From contig JAKTNV010000007.1 of the NCBI GenBank assembly GCA_022747635.1, positions 11,559,997 to 11,623,996 of the forward strand: a stretch of 64,000 bases of DNA, in the 5' to 3' direction. The stretch comes from Hetaerina americana. Lineage: Eukaryota > Arthropoda > Insecta > Odonata > Calopterygidae. This document shows, piece after piece, positions 1 to 13,752 of this stretch (positions within the stretch are counted from its first letter, which is position 1; each line of letters begins with the position of its first letter). The position numbers and the translations under genes were made by a program. The notes beneath the pieces were generated by a model. It ran no database searches. It saw only the letters and a program-made list of their open reading frames with translations, and had not been told where the DNA came from.

Positions 1-1369
1 ATGCGGAAATTTTGCGATTCGCTCGAAACATTATGATGGTAGAAGATAACGTCTCATCCACAGTGCGTGCCGTTGGGGCCCTGTTTCCTCTCACGTTTCG
101 TTAAATAGACTCAGATCTCTTAAGTTGCAAGTTAAAAAAAATTTCAGAAATGAAGAGGAAATAAGAAAACATTATTCAATTGAACATTGAAATAAAATTC
201 CGTTACGAGCGGCGTAGTTTGGGAATCACAGGACTCCATAAGGGAGAAATACCGATCATTCAATTGAAACTCTTCGGAATATTTCTTTTCAAATTCGCCT
301 TAAGAAACTGCTTTGTCCACCTGTCCTACAAGCATACACTTCCTCGTCATTTTATTAAAAGTACGTATTTCCCTGAAACAGACCTTGAAAATTCATTTCT
401 TAATGGCTTACAGAATCACTTTAAATGAAAGAGAACCTAAAAAGTCCTTGAAATTTCGCCGTATTTGCGATACAAAGCCTCGGTGTAGCTTGAGCTTGAA
501 AATATTTTGTAGAGGAGGCAAGGAGGAAAACCAGACACGGCTTCCCCGAGTTTCTAAAGAGAAAAGTTTTGAATTCATGGCTTGGAGAAAGATTGTGTAA
601 TGAGTATAAGACGACACTTTTCTCAGCTGAAACTACCTACAACACCGATCATACGGCATAAGTAAACGGGTGCGCAGAAGCGCTGAAAACCAAACTTAAA
701 TTAATAAAACCTTTTGAATGATATTTTTTTGAAGGAGGAAAGCATTCATCGCAAATTTTAATCTCACAAAGCTTTTTATTCCTGATCCCTTGCAGGCCAC
801 ATCTTCCTCATTTTCCCACACACTTCTCAACTCTCCATAATTATTTTCTCCTTAGTCTTCCGCTTCCAGGAATTCCTTATATCCATTCTCCCCCCCCCCC
901 TCATCCATCACACCTTTCAACACAATTACTATTTTTAATTAGGTTGAAATGATGAGACTTTGATGACTCTTGGATAATTTTCTATTCATCGTGTACCACG
1001 AAACGCCGTTGCATCGCAAGGCCAAGGAAAACTTCGGCGTTCCGACGCGGTGGTAAAATAAGTCCTCCTTATAATAATCCCTCCACTTCCTCCAAGCATT
1101 CCCGTTGCTCTAATTCTAAAAGATAACGCCTGTCGCGGGGGCAGACGTGGAATTACAACGTGGGGTACACTGGAGACATCATTATTTCTTAAATGAGAGC
1201 TGCACACATACATGTGCATACGAGACTGATAAATCGCGGGATTTTTTACTGCAGCGCACATTTTAACAGTTCGCAGTGGACATAGTAGCAGAACCACAGT
1301 CTGTACTCTACCACAGCAGGATGCGTACTGAGCGCAGGGACGTTTAAATAGAAATATTATGGCTCTAAC
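1..1369. other. No gene recognised
   Basis: Only short, unrelated frames are present and none resembles a known family. A C-rich run lies near 891-900. I see no RNA gene and no clear transposon end. The 148-codon minus-strand frame at 986-1432 has no recognisable motif and runs into the SINE that follows. Confidence 0.5.
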
Positions 1370-1630
1370 TGGGGATCTGGATGGAAAGGTGGCTAACCAA
1401 CAGGGTTTCCCACCGAGAGGGCACAGGTTCAAATCGTGGAGACGACAGATATTTTTCGGTCATATCCCGATCCCTACTTGAGATGCTTTGTGGAGAGCAC
1501 TTTGAGTGAGTAAGACGTCCGTCACATGGGACGTTACACTGCGGACCCCTTGGCGCCTTTCGACAAGAGGAGGCTAACGCCGATGCTGACTTTTTCTCCA
1601 CCCTTTCTTTCCTATCCATTCCAGAAACTA
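1370..1630 (+). repeat. tRNA-derived SINE
   Basis: A box A-like segment (TGGCTAACCAACAGG, 1390-1404) is followed by a box B-like segment (GGTTCAAATCG, 1426-1436; the usual form is GGTTCGAATC). This is the internal RNA polymerase III promoter layout of a tRNA-derived SINE. A non-tRNA body of about 190 bases follows and ends in a pyrimidine-rich stretch near 1590-1625. I could not find a target-site duplication, so the ends are approximate. The change in box B (C to A at its CpG) suggests an old copy. The frames overlapping it on the minus strand are not genes. Confidence 0.6.
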
Positions 1631-1914
1631 ATGGCACAAAAGACCTTAGCTGTCGGTCACCACCCATAAATTTCTACTATACTGGTGGTTCCAACTCTTA
1701 GTGCTGGCAACTCAGTTAAAACAACCTCTTTCTCAATACCTTCTACAAATTGAGTTGTTTCACGAGTGTTGAGATGGAACTCGAAAATAATAAAACAAAG
1801 ATAGCGACAATTTCTCCATTCCGATTGTAAAAACCTCTTTTCCAGCAACTCCCATCACCTCCTCCATTAACTTCCTGACGCCGTTCCTACTGCCTATATG
1901 TGATAAGTAATTCA

Positions 1915-3342
1915 TCCATGTGGACCCCTTAGACTTCTTTCAAAGCGTCTTCCCTAATATCTCACAGAACACCCCCGATGGCTTACCAAATCGTGCTGGT
2001 CAACCGTTGCCAAAAATCGAAATCTCATATTATAGAATAGAACGTTTTCTGAAACATATTAAGCCTAATAAATCCTATGGGCCCGACGAAATACCCGCTC
2101 GTATATTTAAGGACCTAACTTTGGAAATTGCGCCATATATAGACATTATATTTAAGAAGTCAATGGTGGTTCACAAGGTTCCCAGAGATTGGAAAACGGC
2201 TTACGTAACACCAATATTTAAAAACAGAGACAAGGAGGAACCGAGTAACTATAGACCTATTTCCCTCACGTCCATTTTGTGCAAGGTTATGGAACATATT
2301 GTTGCTGGTTCGATCGTGAGACACCTCGATATTGAGAAGTTATTGATGAAAAATCAGCACGGGAGCCGAAAAGGTAGATCTTGCGAGAAACAACTTTCGC
2401 TTTTTGTTCAAGATATTCTTATTTTGGGAGAGAGCAATGTTCCAGTGGACTTGATTTTTCTAGATTTTCAGAAAGCCTTCGACAACGTACCCCATAGTAA
2501 ACTACTCGCAAAGCTGGAAGCATGTGGCATAGATAAAAATATCCGGGGTTGGATTGAAGACTTTTTGAATGGTCGAGTTCAAAGAGTACTGATAGATGGA
2601 GTTAGCTCAAATGCAGTAGAAGTTACTTCAGGTGTTCCCCAGGGATGTGTCATTGGACCTCTTTTATTCCTGCTTCATGTGAACGATATTAACTCCGTAG
2701 TCACTAGGAAGATACGTTTATTTGCCGTCGATGCAATGGTTTACCGTGAATCCGTGATCCTGAGTACACATCAGCTTATTCAGATGACCTTGAGGCTATG
2801 CAACGCTATTGCGACACTTGGCAGTTATAACTTAACTTAGAAAAAGTGCGTAGTAATAAATATTTGGGACAGAGCAATTCCCACCCGAACGCCTTCTGCA
2901 TTAGGAACACCGACTTGGGATGTGTAGACTCAATTAAATACGTAGTCTTTACCCTCACTCACGATCCCTCCTGGGTGAAACATATGGGGAATATGGTTGC
3001 AAACTTTCAAAAAATTAGGATTGACTGCTTGGTAAATGTGATGAAAAGGGCAAAGAGAAATGATATCTGTCGTTGGTTAGGCCTCATTTAGAATATGCTG
3101 CCAGTTTATCGGATCCTCACGAAGTTGGATTAATTGCTGAATTGGCTCGTGTTCAGCGTAGAGGAGCTAGATTTGTAAAACGTTTACACGGTAAACTTAG
3201 CAGCGTATCCAAAATATTAGAGCAGCTAGGCAGGGTATCACTCACGGAGCGAAGTTTAAATTACAAATTGAAGCTCTTGCATGAATTGGAAGAATGTCTC
3301 TTTAGCGGTGATATTGAAAATGTTTTATTACCCCCATCGTAA
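1915..3342 (+). pseudogene. CR1-clade non-LTR retrotransposon, decayed reverse transcriptase
   Basis: Reverse transcriptase of a CR1-type LINE, truncated at its 5' end and broken by frameshifts into three pieces (1920-2840, 2846-3091, 3073-3342). Piece 1 (306 codons) has the typical order of motifs: GPDEIPARI, NYRPISLTSILCKVMEH, the palm motif DFQKAFDNVPH, SGVPQGCVIGPLLF, and the catalytic loop. That loop reads FAVD at residues 268-271 instead of F/YADD, so one catalytic aspartate is lost. Piece 3 carries the CR1 thumb and C-terminal signature RPHLEYAASLSDPHE and VQRRGARFVKR. The endonuclease domain and 5' UTR are absent. Full CR1 proteins are about 900-1000 residues, so roughly the last half remains. 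It cannot be active. Its 3' UTR follows directly. Confidence 0.88.
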
Positions 3343-3545
3343 CACGATAGGAGAAATCATTTCAATAAAATTAGAGAGAGGAAGTGTTCAACAGATAGAT
3401 TTAAGGTGTCATTTTTTCCACGAATAATAGAGGATCATAATGACATTGTTAGCGCGCGGTAGGGTCATGTTCGGGTAAAATTATTCTGGTGTGTGTTCAC
3501 CCCCTGCCAAACACCCTAGCCGTGGCTTTCGGGGTATATTAAAAT
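3343..3545 (+). repeat. CR1 3' end and 3' UTR tail
   Basis: Continuation of the CR1 copy. It holds decayed C-terminal codons (HFNKIRERKC and similar) and ends with the GC-rich tail CACCCCCTGCCAAACACCCT...CGGGGTATATT. The same tail, usually as CACCCCCCGCCACACGCCCTT followed by GCGGGGTATTATGTAG, recurs at 17.3, 22.3, 38.1, 40.9, 45.85 and 53.65 kb. This links those dispersed fragments to LINE 3' ends. The codons match the 45846-46160 copy on the other strand. Confidence 0.65.
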
Positions 3546-3889
3546 AAGAACTATCTAAAAGATAAAAAAATGTCCCTGGATATGATCGGGTGTCATAGAG
3601 CCACGCGTTTTAATTGATGAAAGATTTTATAATAGGGTTATGGCGTCATTAAAACTCAATAGTTGGCATTTTCCAGCATTGCGCTTGTTTACTCCATGAA
3701 CTTCTGAATGTAATGGACATTGAATATAATGCCCACTCACTAATGCCGAAATAAAAATGGAATGCATTTATCTCCTCGAGTAATGTACCCCTCATTTATT
3801 TTAATTGGTCAAAAGTATGTTTTCAGAATTGCTATTGGTACGACGATGTTGAAACTTTGAAAAATGAAATGGAATACTCCGTACAATTT

Positions 3890-4800
3890 TTGACCAAGTG
3901 TTGGGGCGTGTATCGCCGCCCAACGCCACTCCACGGACAACCAGATCGATCGGTCACCTTGAACAATTGGTGGCGCGGCCACACCGAATTCCGAAAGGCC
4001 TGCCTCCCATTCACTCCCGGGAGCCTTTTTGTTTCTCTCTCTCTCTCTCAGCACCTCCTCCCACCCCCAAATACACATCTCCTTTCATCCCTCCTCCCCG
4101 CACCCTTGTAGCTGCACTCGAAGCAGTTTGGTTAAGGACAGGACGAGGCTGTCTTACTTAATACGGAGCCCCCAAGACTCTACCCTCCCCTTCACTACCC
4201 CTTCCCCCACCCGCACCCCTCAAAGCCCCTCGCGAACATGCGAACAAGAGCAGGTGATTCGGGGTTTCACGAGGCATAGGAAGGAGGGAGGACGAGAGCG
4301 AGGGAAAGTGGATTAAGTGGGGAGAGAGCCGAATGTTCCTCGGGTGGAAGGGCTGGGGAAAGCGGGTGGTTTGCTAATGGTTGCGGGGAGGGGTGAAAAT
4401 TTACAGGCCGTGTGGGCAGGGGGGGGCGAGGAGGGGTGGGGGCGGAGGGTTGAGAGCCTGGGCTCCAGGGTCGCTGCCGCCGCGATAGGGTCGGAGCCCG
4501 GCCCTCCCGTTACCCCTTTCCCCTCGTGCACCCCCACGACCCGTCGATGGGCCCTGAATGAGCAATACGGAGGGTGGTGGCCTGGCACCCTACCCCCCAC
4601 CCCCCGGGTGGACTGACATGAATATGACCGGCGCGTGTGAGTGCGGGGGAGGATATTGAGTGATTGCCGCGCACGTGTTCCATCGGCGGCGTCCATCGGC
4701 GGCGTCCCTCGGCGGGCCCGGGCTGTTGCTTCCGAGTGATTGCGACGGGGGATCCCGGACGGATGCCTGCTACGGCCGCACCCCGTGGGAATCACTAATC
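3890..4800. other. GC-rich island, no gene recognised
   Basis: A block clearly richer in G+C than its surroundings, with runs such as GGGGGGGCGAGGAGGGG, many CpGs between 4400 and 4760, a CT-repeat near 4035-4050 and a repeated GTCCATCGGCGGC segment near 4690. Open frames of 84-160 codons exist on both strands, but their low-complexity Pro/Arg/Ser/Gly composition is what GC-rich DNA gives by chance. It could be a CpG-rich promoter or a first exon of a host gene. Nothing in the sequence proves either. The 3546-3889 interval before it holds nothing recognisable. Confidence 0.35.
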
Positions 4801-7800
4801 AGATATCACGGTGGAGCATGATCGCATCTTATAAATGTCCCCCGACAAAAGCTGACCGCTTGTTATTTATTTTTTTAGCACCCAAAGCTTAAAGTTACAA
4901 GTATGAGATCTGCTCAATTAAAACTGATGGTAACATTTTTATTCCCATAATTTGTCGCGCAAAAAAATATTGTATGCCGCAATTATTGTCTTAAAGTACG
5001 ATGCCTGTGTAGCACAAGCCTAAAATGCGTACAAGTGCAAGTACCTATTTTTGAGGATTGCGTGGTATTTATGTAAATTTGGAAGTATTGCGGTAGGAAT
5101 TGCAATCCGAAAAATAATCAGTTCATCTGGCAGCAACGATAAAGGTGGCACGTGACGAGCAACACAGCTAGATTTGAATTTTTGCTTTCACATGAATAAA
5201 TCATCAGGAAAAACCAACGTAATACTACAGAAGACTTAAATGGAGATTCTTTATATTTTTCGGTATAGGAGAACTAAAATATGGTTTTTGTTTATTAAAG
5301 AAGGACAGCAATCAATGTCAATCTAGGGTAGACCTGGATTTCTAGTTAATATATAACTCTTAATATGCTCTTATATAATAGTACTCTCACAAAAGTAAAC
5401 CGTACGAAGGCTGTCGTTGAGGGAAAAATTGATAAATGTTCAGTCAATGTTCATTGTGTTTAGATCATACGAGAAGAAATATTGAAAATTTCATAGAGTG
5501 CCGCTCAAGTGTTGGGAACAGAAGAGTTTCACATGAGACGTGTATGCGTGCCGGGAGGTTCTCAGACTTCTCGTACCCAAGCAACAGGGAATTCAAGTGC
5601 AGGTTTCTTTTGACTTGAATTTGATGTCACAGATAAGAAGTTGCCCCGAATATTTCTGCCATTATTTAGAACCACAGAACAAACGACAAAGCTTTGTGTG
5701 TACATCTCCGGGATTACAAAAGCCTTAAAGAACAAAAATGTTTGGGAAATGTATGCTTAAATCATTTTTCGATATTCTTTGAATTGTGCATCTGCTTGTC
5801 GTACGAGCACGCACAAGGGTAAATGGACCATACTATAGGGATTACTACTGGGAAATTAGAGGCCATGTTTATGACGAATACTTTCCCTCCTTTGAGTGAC
5901 AATCGCCGATCTGGTTTATTACGCAGCTCTTTCGGTGGGCTAAGACCACAGCGCGCGCGAATAATTGAAAACCACGCTCGAGTTTGTTAGCACCTGTCTC
6001 GATCAGGCAAACTTCGCCGTGAATCCTCTTTTTGAATATCATCATAATTTCCTTTTCACCGATAAAATACATTTGACAGGAAAATCCGTTCACATAATAT
6101 AGTAGGCAAGGAACTGGCTAGCCAAGAGGAATATTTATAATTACTTGTACCATACATCTATTCATCGAGCGTAAACTGTGGTCTCATTTTTAGCTGTGGC
6201 CAATCTCTTTGTATTTTTTACTAAGCATCAAATTGATATTCTGGATTTTTTCATTAAAATAGAACGCAGAGGTCTATAAACTACTCACCCTTTGCAAATT
6301 ATTTGTACACTCCATAAACCTTAAAATGATGGCCGAGAGTTTACTTTTGGGCTTAATTAAACGATGCATTCCTTATCCACAAAAATACTGCATACAAAAT
6401 CGGATTACTAGCAATCATAGTGTCCAAAACGAAACTTAATCATCTTTTTTACAGTATTATTTTATATCAGATTTTTGATCATGTTTGATGGAAAAAAAAC
6501 CTACATTGAGTACCTTTCATATCGACCTCATCTGCAGCCGAAATTGCACGGGAGCAAACGGAAAAGAGGACTGTAGACTTGTATTGAATAGTAAATTCCA
6601 ATCACCATCTCTCTATGAATGCTTTTTTCTTTGAAATTATTGAATATTTTTCCTAGGCTCACGGTAGCAGTGGGGAGCGATGGGAGTAAAAATATGCTCA
6701 TCAATCTTCAAACAGATTTGAATATGAAGAGAAAAATTATATAATTAAGACTCAATAAAATTGTTTTTAGACTTGAACATGTAGCCACCTTAAATTTCCC
6801 TTTCGCTAAAAAGGTATATACAGGTATGTATGAAATTTAAAAGTTGAAGATACTGAACATTTCTTTATACACTGTAAATAGAGAGTTAGATTGAAATTTA
6901 TTTGGAAAATTCGGTCAAAAGTAATTCGAGTCCAAATTTTGCTAAAAAAACGGGCATTCTGAGTGTTGAAACAAATTTACATTCGAAACATTTCGATTTC
7001 TCATCGCTCACCGGCATAATTTATTTCGAAGAGGAGGCTTGGACTTTAATTGCTAAATTTTAAGTACCAAAGGGCAAAAACCTTTTACTCAATGGAATTT
7101 TTTCATAAAAGCATATAGCTATTACATTCTCAGTTCAGAAAGATCAATCCTTCAATGAAAAGTGGCATATTTTTTATCAAAACTAGTCTTAAATTTGCTT
7201 TATAAATGATGATCATACCATTAGAGTGCAAGGCATTCCATTGCATTCCGAAACACGCGCATTTTATGCATTTTTTTTATTAATTGCTCCTTAAATTTGA
7301 AGTTGGTATTTTCTGTGAGTGACTACATACATTTGAAATGACTTCATGAATTTCTTCCAATGAAGAATGTTTATATTGTGTTAAAATTTCCACTCTACAA
7401 CTTTCTAGCCTTGATGTAACATAAATGTTGATTCTGATTTGCTGATTAATTTTATATCGCAAAGCTCCCAAGTATTCGCGCCCCATTCCCTAAGAGAGCC
7501 ATACATACTACAAGGCACACGGGCATTAACGATTCCGTCCGGATCTAAAGTTTTGAGAACAAAAGTTCATCGATTGGTGATATTGACTCAAGGTCGATAT
7601 CTTTCTCTGCTGTGAACAACATGCAATCATCAATGTTTGAATTGTTTTGGGTTGCAATCAGTGTTTGGTCTCTCTTGTGATTCTATACCTCAATGAGTAG
7701 GAACATGAAATTGTGTGACTTCAATTTAAAATTACGTGAAAAATACATCCTTGATAGTGATCAGATTTTACGGCCGTGTTTTCCGTTCTGTTTTTCAAAA

Positions 7801-9544
7801 TTTACGGCTACCATGAGTACAGTGCTAAGGTAATGAAACGCATAGGTCATAAGGAAAAGCAATTTTCCGAATAAAGGCGTATATTTTCCATTATCTTGTT
7901 ACTTATATGGTACAGCATTTCCTTTCATATTCGTAAATATGATAAAGTATCCAATATTTAACTTCAGCGAAAATGATTTCTTCGTCTCTTTTATTACGTT
8001 CACATTGAGTCTTATGATCTTCGTGGTGAAATATGATGTGGGATTGGGTTATAGGTATGCAAGTTATCAATTCCACGTAAATTCGATATTCTGAGTTATT
8101 TTAACTGCAATGCTGCTATCAATTTTTCCCTCTGTTAGAACGCCAGCCTGCATGTGATGATATACCCCACTTTGGGTCTACTCATTTTTAATGAATGCCG
8201 CTTGACTTTACTTTTGCCCACGATTTTAATTCGCCATCTTCCCCACAATTTGCCAAGCGAAATGAGCACTTACCTGTAAGGTTTACATTCTCCTGCCATG
8301 AAATATGGTGGACCTGTGAAATAATTAGGATATAAGGCAATGTTTTTTCAAGAAGATCGTGTAATTACAAGGATTACAAGTGTAATTAGAAGTACTTTTA
8401 CATTCATTACTTCGTATAATATACACTGCAATACGTTTGTTTGAAACTTTAACTAAAACTGACTTCACGACTGTTTTGGACTGATTTGAGATCCGCACGG
8501 AGTTATGATGATAATATAAAAAAACACTTTTTAGTGATATGATGATTTATTACCTTTTGTTTTGTGACTCCTTTGTAGGCTTTTTACCTTAAGGCTTTGC
8601 ATTTCCCACATGTTTCTGAGTGACACAAACGTTAACTTTGTCATTTTCACTTCTTCTTGATCATTGCAACGAAATGTCCTTTGTTTTCTGTGACATAGGA
8701 AGAATCAAAGACAAAGTAGAATTGCTGAAGTTAATGTGGAGTGGGCATATTTGAGACGAAAAGCATTCTTTATATGAATCAACATCTGATCCGTTAACTC
8801 ATGTTTTTTTGCAGCAAATTTTCTCTGTTCGAATATACTCCGGTGTTAACACACTCCTGATTTTTTTTCTTTTTTTCCCTAATAAATAAATTATTAAGAT
8901 GCAGCTTGCCTTTTTTTCAATTAGTTTCCACTTCCATACTATACAGACTTATAACTCTTTTTTTAAGACCTTTTTTCCTTATTTTAATTATAAAAAGAGG
9001 GCTTATGCATTGTATTTATTTCCATCACCTGGTCAAATAAAGTAAAATTAAACTTTATAAGAATTCATTGTTATGGGTTAAAAAATACATGAAAAGTATC
9101 ACATTGATTAGCATCCTCGAGGCAAGGCAACGCAACGCAACTTACAAAGACTGCCTTTGGCGCATTGTGGGATGTCATGTCAATGAAACTTGTACCAAGC
9201 ATTGCATATTCTAGCAATATAACATAAAATTAAATATGTGTACTGTAAAGTATGGCAACCAAAAAGTCAATGATCACTCCTTTTTGAGTTGATTCTCGCA
9301 TCGACCATTTTTACTCCAGTTTGTGCAGATAACAGTGCGTATAATGGAATATTTAATTTGCGATGAAACATTAACAACAACAAAAAACCTAACAACCTAC
9401 AGCAACTTATGTCTTCTGATCCAAAAATCTTCGAAAGGTTAAAAGATAACATCTTTTTAGCATTAATAACCGATCATTTTTTTTAATAAATCAATTCTTT
9501 CCTCAAAATGAAAACATTACGAAGGAGGTAAAATATTAAATATT
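4801..9544. other. AT-rich intergenic DNA, nothing recognised
   Basis: No frame above about 80 codons and no transposon protein motif on either strand. No microsatellite longer than short homopolymer runs is present. I see no RNA gene. Confidence 0.5.
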
Positions 9545-12440
9545 TCAAATGATTTTACCCTTTCTCACACTTAGCCATCCAGACATGCACCCTCTTTTTC
9601 TCGCCCAAAGGGTCGGGAGGGAGGGGTTTATAACGGGAGGTCGAGACAATGAGAGCAAGGGAGGTGTGTCTGCACGAGAAGAAAGACAAGCCTCTCGTTT
9701 CACTCGGGATCAAACGAGTCACATACAGCGCAGGCCAATTCCTCTGTTCTTTTCCCGAGCCGCGCATGCGATATTACCATTTGCACACCTCCACCTGCCT
9801 AACTCATTCCCTTCCTCCAGGCCGGCTCGCCCTACTCTACGGAAAACTATTCAAACGTGAAAAAAGATAGGGAGTGCTTAGTGGGAAACGCGAAGGGTTC
9901 TTTTTTTTTGCTTCTTTTCCATGGCTCACTCGTTCTAGCGGCTTTCCCGCGTATTTTTTCCCCTCCAGCGGATGCAATTACTTCCTCATGAGCGAATATT
10001 ACCGGTTTTGATACGAGATAGACTCTTCTCTTGTACAGTGAGATATTAAAGGTGAAGAGATATATACTTTTTACATCTCTTGTTCTCTTCTGTACTGGTG
10101 AGCGTACATAGCGCCTCGTGGATAAGTTTTTTGCAAGCCGTCCCATCAAGCTCCCCGACAAAATATTTATTCCCGTTTTTTGAAACTTACATTTCTCATC
10201 TCCTCCGGTGAGATTTATTTCCAATTTTTATTTTTGAGAAGAACCGAACTGATAAATCCTTAGGAGCTACTTACTAAAAGTTCACCAACTTGCTAGAATA
10301 TATTTTTTGAGAATTAGGTAATATTCCCCTGACAACGGTCTTACGGAGGTCACGATTATCAGTTTCCACGTAACCCTGAGTTACGTGTACGCGCGCCATT
10401 GCATCCGGGTCCTTGAGCAAGTCTGAGGTGGATCCCAAACTCGAAAACTCCATGACAAAAGACTGGTCCAGTGCCCTCCACAACAACCACGCTGATCAAA
10501 TGAAATATATTTTCTAAGCAATAAAGCACTTTCTTCGAGATCTTTGTTATATTTTCATATGATCTTCCTTTTTAATCTTCCTCCCAAATTGCTAATACAA
10601 TCATGCTCTTGATTGGTTTTGTTCTAACTAGTAAATTTACTGGTAATTCAGCAATACTATCTTTTTTTTATTTTTTAAGACCACTAGCTGCTATAAAAAC
10701 AATAAAGTTTTCCATTCTCCTCGCCGTATGCTGACAGATAATATTTCTCCGATGGATTTTCAATGCCAAATTATCTTGCTATTGTGTTTCTTGAACCATT
10801 TTTCACTTCTGCAAAAACGTACAAATATTATTCTTGACTATTTAATGAACATTCAGAGAAATAAAATCAACATTTGTTGTTTCTTATCTTCAGAAAAAAA
10901 ACGGTGATATCAAATGTTTGAGGTGTTGCGGCGTATGCCAAAGAAGGGATTCATTTCATAAAAACAATGAATTACTTTTGGCTAAGCCATTCAATTCAAG
11001 TTTAAAATTCAATAGCGTAAAAATAAATGTCTTCTTCTAGCATTGAGGCCAAAATATAGGTATTTTTTTATAATGCATGATAATGCTGTTAATGTTTTAA
11101 AATAATATAGCTTGTAGCATATGTGTATTACGTAACATCATTACTAGTCTAATACGTACGCATGACATACCAGTAATACTACATTTATATTATGTATGCA
11201 TGCATTTATGGATAACAAGTGATGAATCAATGCTAACATACAGTATTCTAAAGTACTGTCATAAAAGGTAAATTCCAATTTGATATATTAGCTCTAAATG
11301 ACGGATGTTATGGATTAATGAATTTAAATGGCTTAAACGTATATTTCAGACAACCAACGCGAATTCATCATAATGCGGTACCAGTGATAGATTTTATATT
11401 TTTACAAATTTTAGAACCTGTACAAATTAATACTCTGGGTAAACACTGAGCAGGACCTGGCTATCACCGACCATAGAATGAACATATTACTTTGATATCC
11501 GAATATTGACAGGAAATAATTAAGGTACCCAGATGGAGAGAGACACTATGCAAAATTTTAAATTTTTGCTTTAAGTATAAGTTGAATTCCAATTTATTAA
11601 TTTTGCATTAAATGCTCTTGTAAAATTAAGCTTAGGGGTAGAAGGGTAGATATAATGTATAATTTAATCGAAACTCATAAATAATACTCGGAATTTGGAT
11701 AAATATGAACTCCGGAAAATAATATTTAAAGCCTTGATAAAATAGCACTTTTGAAAGACATTAATAAAAAGAGATGAACTACAAAAAAAATTAAGCATTT
11801 CAGTAAAAGCTGTAACTTTAATATAATGTTAAGCAAAAAATAAATTGAGCCAAGAATCAAAGTTTGCATCGAACTAAAAGTTTCATGGCAAATCAGATTA
11901 CTTGAATCAGTTTCGCAAGTTACGTGGAAATTTTCGCCAACAATGAAACTTTTGTAGGAGAATTAGAGGAAGAATAGGTGATTCGTTTTTAAATCAAAGA
12001 GTTAAATCTAATGGCTAAGGAATTATCAAATAATTCATTCGATTCAGTTATCGCTTTATAGGAAGTTTCTTTCAAGTAAATGCGCGAAATTTTCTCTCAT
12101 CTATGATTCTGAGCCACTTGTGACGTCTCAAAATATTTTCTTGACAAAGTAAGAATTTAATGTCTTAAAGACACAATTAACAGATATTACACCACTGTTG
12201 GTTTACACATTCAATACGCGTTAAGAAATAATTCATTTGATGTTCACCAAGAAATTTATTTGTGATTACACAAACATGAATCGTAAAATGCCGCACAGTA
12301 ATGTGAACCTCTATCACTAATTTGAAAGTTTTAGAATGCACTGGCAAAGCGAGAATGAACAAGATTATTATAATTAATAAAAATGTGTGAATTTTCAGCG
12401 ATAGCCGATTATTATTTTATTTCTGGAAAGGTAACAGAAG
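9545..12440. other. Intergenic DNA; first 330 bases moderately GC-rich
   Basis: 9549-9870 is less AT-rich than its flanks and has frames of 103, 73 and 70 codons on both strands with no recognisable motif. The remainder to 12440 is AT-rich and shows no gene, RNA or transposon signature that I can identify. Confidence 0.45.
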
Positions 12441-12444
12441 GCGG

Positions 12445-13010
12445 AACTACAGTAAGAAGCACTGTAATAAACTCGCTCATCCACTCAATCATTCTGGTGT
12501 GATCGAAAACAGGGATCTTTGCGATTTATTGGAGGAATCCTTGTAAAACCTTGACGAGTGAGTGAGAGCGATCCACAAAGGTCTTACAAACTGGAATGAT
12601 TGAGTGATTGCATGTTTACGTATGTCCTTTCTGCTTCATTACATCCGTATTAATATTGTATTCATCTGCGTGAGTACAACGGGACAGTGGCATAGGAGGG
12701 ATATTTGCTAACCCTAAGTGTGTGTGTGAATGCAAATCACGATAGTGACTGTAATTCCTTAACACACCCTAGTGATCGAGTGGTTGTAAGTTTGTTTCAT
12801 TTTTTATTATTAATTTTGCCTTTTTGTGTGTAATTGAGCTTTACGTGTGTCACTGTTTCCCAAACACACCCAAGTGACCTAGTGTGTGTACCCTATCTTT
12901 CCCCTTACTTGTACCTTTGTTTTATTTTCCCCCCATTGCAACCTAGTGCCAATTAAGTTTACGGTCTCGGCTATCTCATTTCCATTGCTTCACGACCGTA
13001 GGTACGTTCA
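12445..13010 (-). repeat. Dispersed repeat with internal tandem units, copy 1
   Basis: The sequence matches, in opposite orientation, the repeat at 40985-41845. Shared pieces include a block near 12930-13000 (AAGTTTACGGTCTCG) that is the reverse complement of 41045-41062, and units built around GTGTGTTAAG / GGATCCCTCC-like words. Near 12470-12530 a unit lies in the plus orientation (TCTGGTGTGATCGAAAACAG), facing the rest, so this copy contains an inversion or a second insertion. No coding capacity and no family assignment. Confidence 0.6.
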
Positions 13011-13740
13011 TTTTATATTTACAATTTCCATACTAACCATTTCTGGTAATTCATATGTCATTATTGAGTTTCCTGGTTTTAGCCAGTTAATTCTAATCAA
13101 TGTTTGTCTTCAACGTTTAGAATAGTTAACCTATTATTCTATCTATACACACTGTACTATTATCTATATTAACTCTGCTGATATCTTTTATGGGGGAAAT
13201 ATTATGAATAGAACACGGCTAAAGCGCAAGGAACTCTGTCACAAATGTGGTAGCATTGGAGAAAAACGTCCTGCCTTTATAAGAGGAATAACTACAACTG
13301 CAATTATTTTGGCACCCAACTTTCATCTAACATCTAATCGTCTTGAGCAAATTCAATACTTTGGTTGATGGTTATTCATGACGGTCAAGAGAGATCTTAA
13401 AATACTCTCCATTGCATATTGCAGTTCTAGATGTGATCACTAGCCCGGCATCCTGGGTCACCTCCAACGGCAGATGGACAGACGTCTCACCTGAATTACG
13501 ATGCCATTGATACAAAATCATTTTAAATCTTTTGTTTCCTTGAATGTTTACTTTGTTTTTTCCTTCCTCATCATCAGAATTACAAGGACTGGCCAGAAAG
13601 TAACTTACGTTTCGGTCTAGCATGGCGGTAGATAGGACTAGAGCCACCATCTTCGTGTCTAAACGTCCCAACATTCAGTACGCATCTGCTGTGGTAATGT
13701 GCAGACTGTGAGTTTTCTAATTCGCTCAGATTATCTAATA
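13011..13740. other. No gene recognised
   Basis: The longest frame is 100 codons on the minus strand (13372-13674) and has no motif I know. The segment TGGCCAGAAAGTAA near 13590 faintly resembles a mariner-type terminus, but no partner repeat or transposase remnant was found. Confidence 0.35.
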
Positions 13741-13752
13741 ATAATATATATT

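Noticed and set aside
4313..4795. 160-codon minus-strand frame in the GC-rich island
   Set aside because: Low-complexity Pro/Arg/Ser/Thr composition, overlapping frames on the other strand, and no motif. GC-rich DNA has few stop codons by chance.
13372..13674. 100-codon minus-strand gene
   Set aside because: No recognisable domain, no repeat match and no transcription signals. Left as unassigned.
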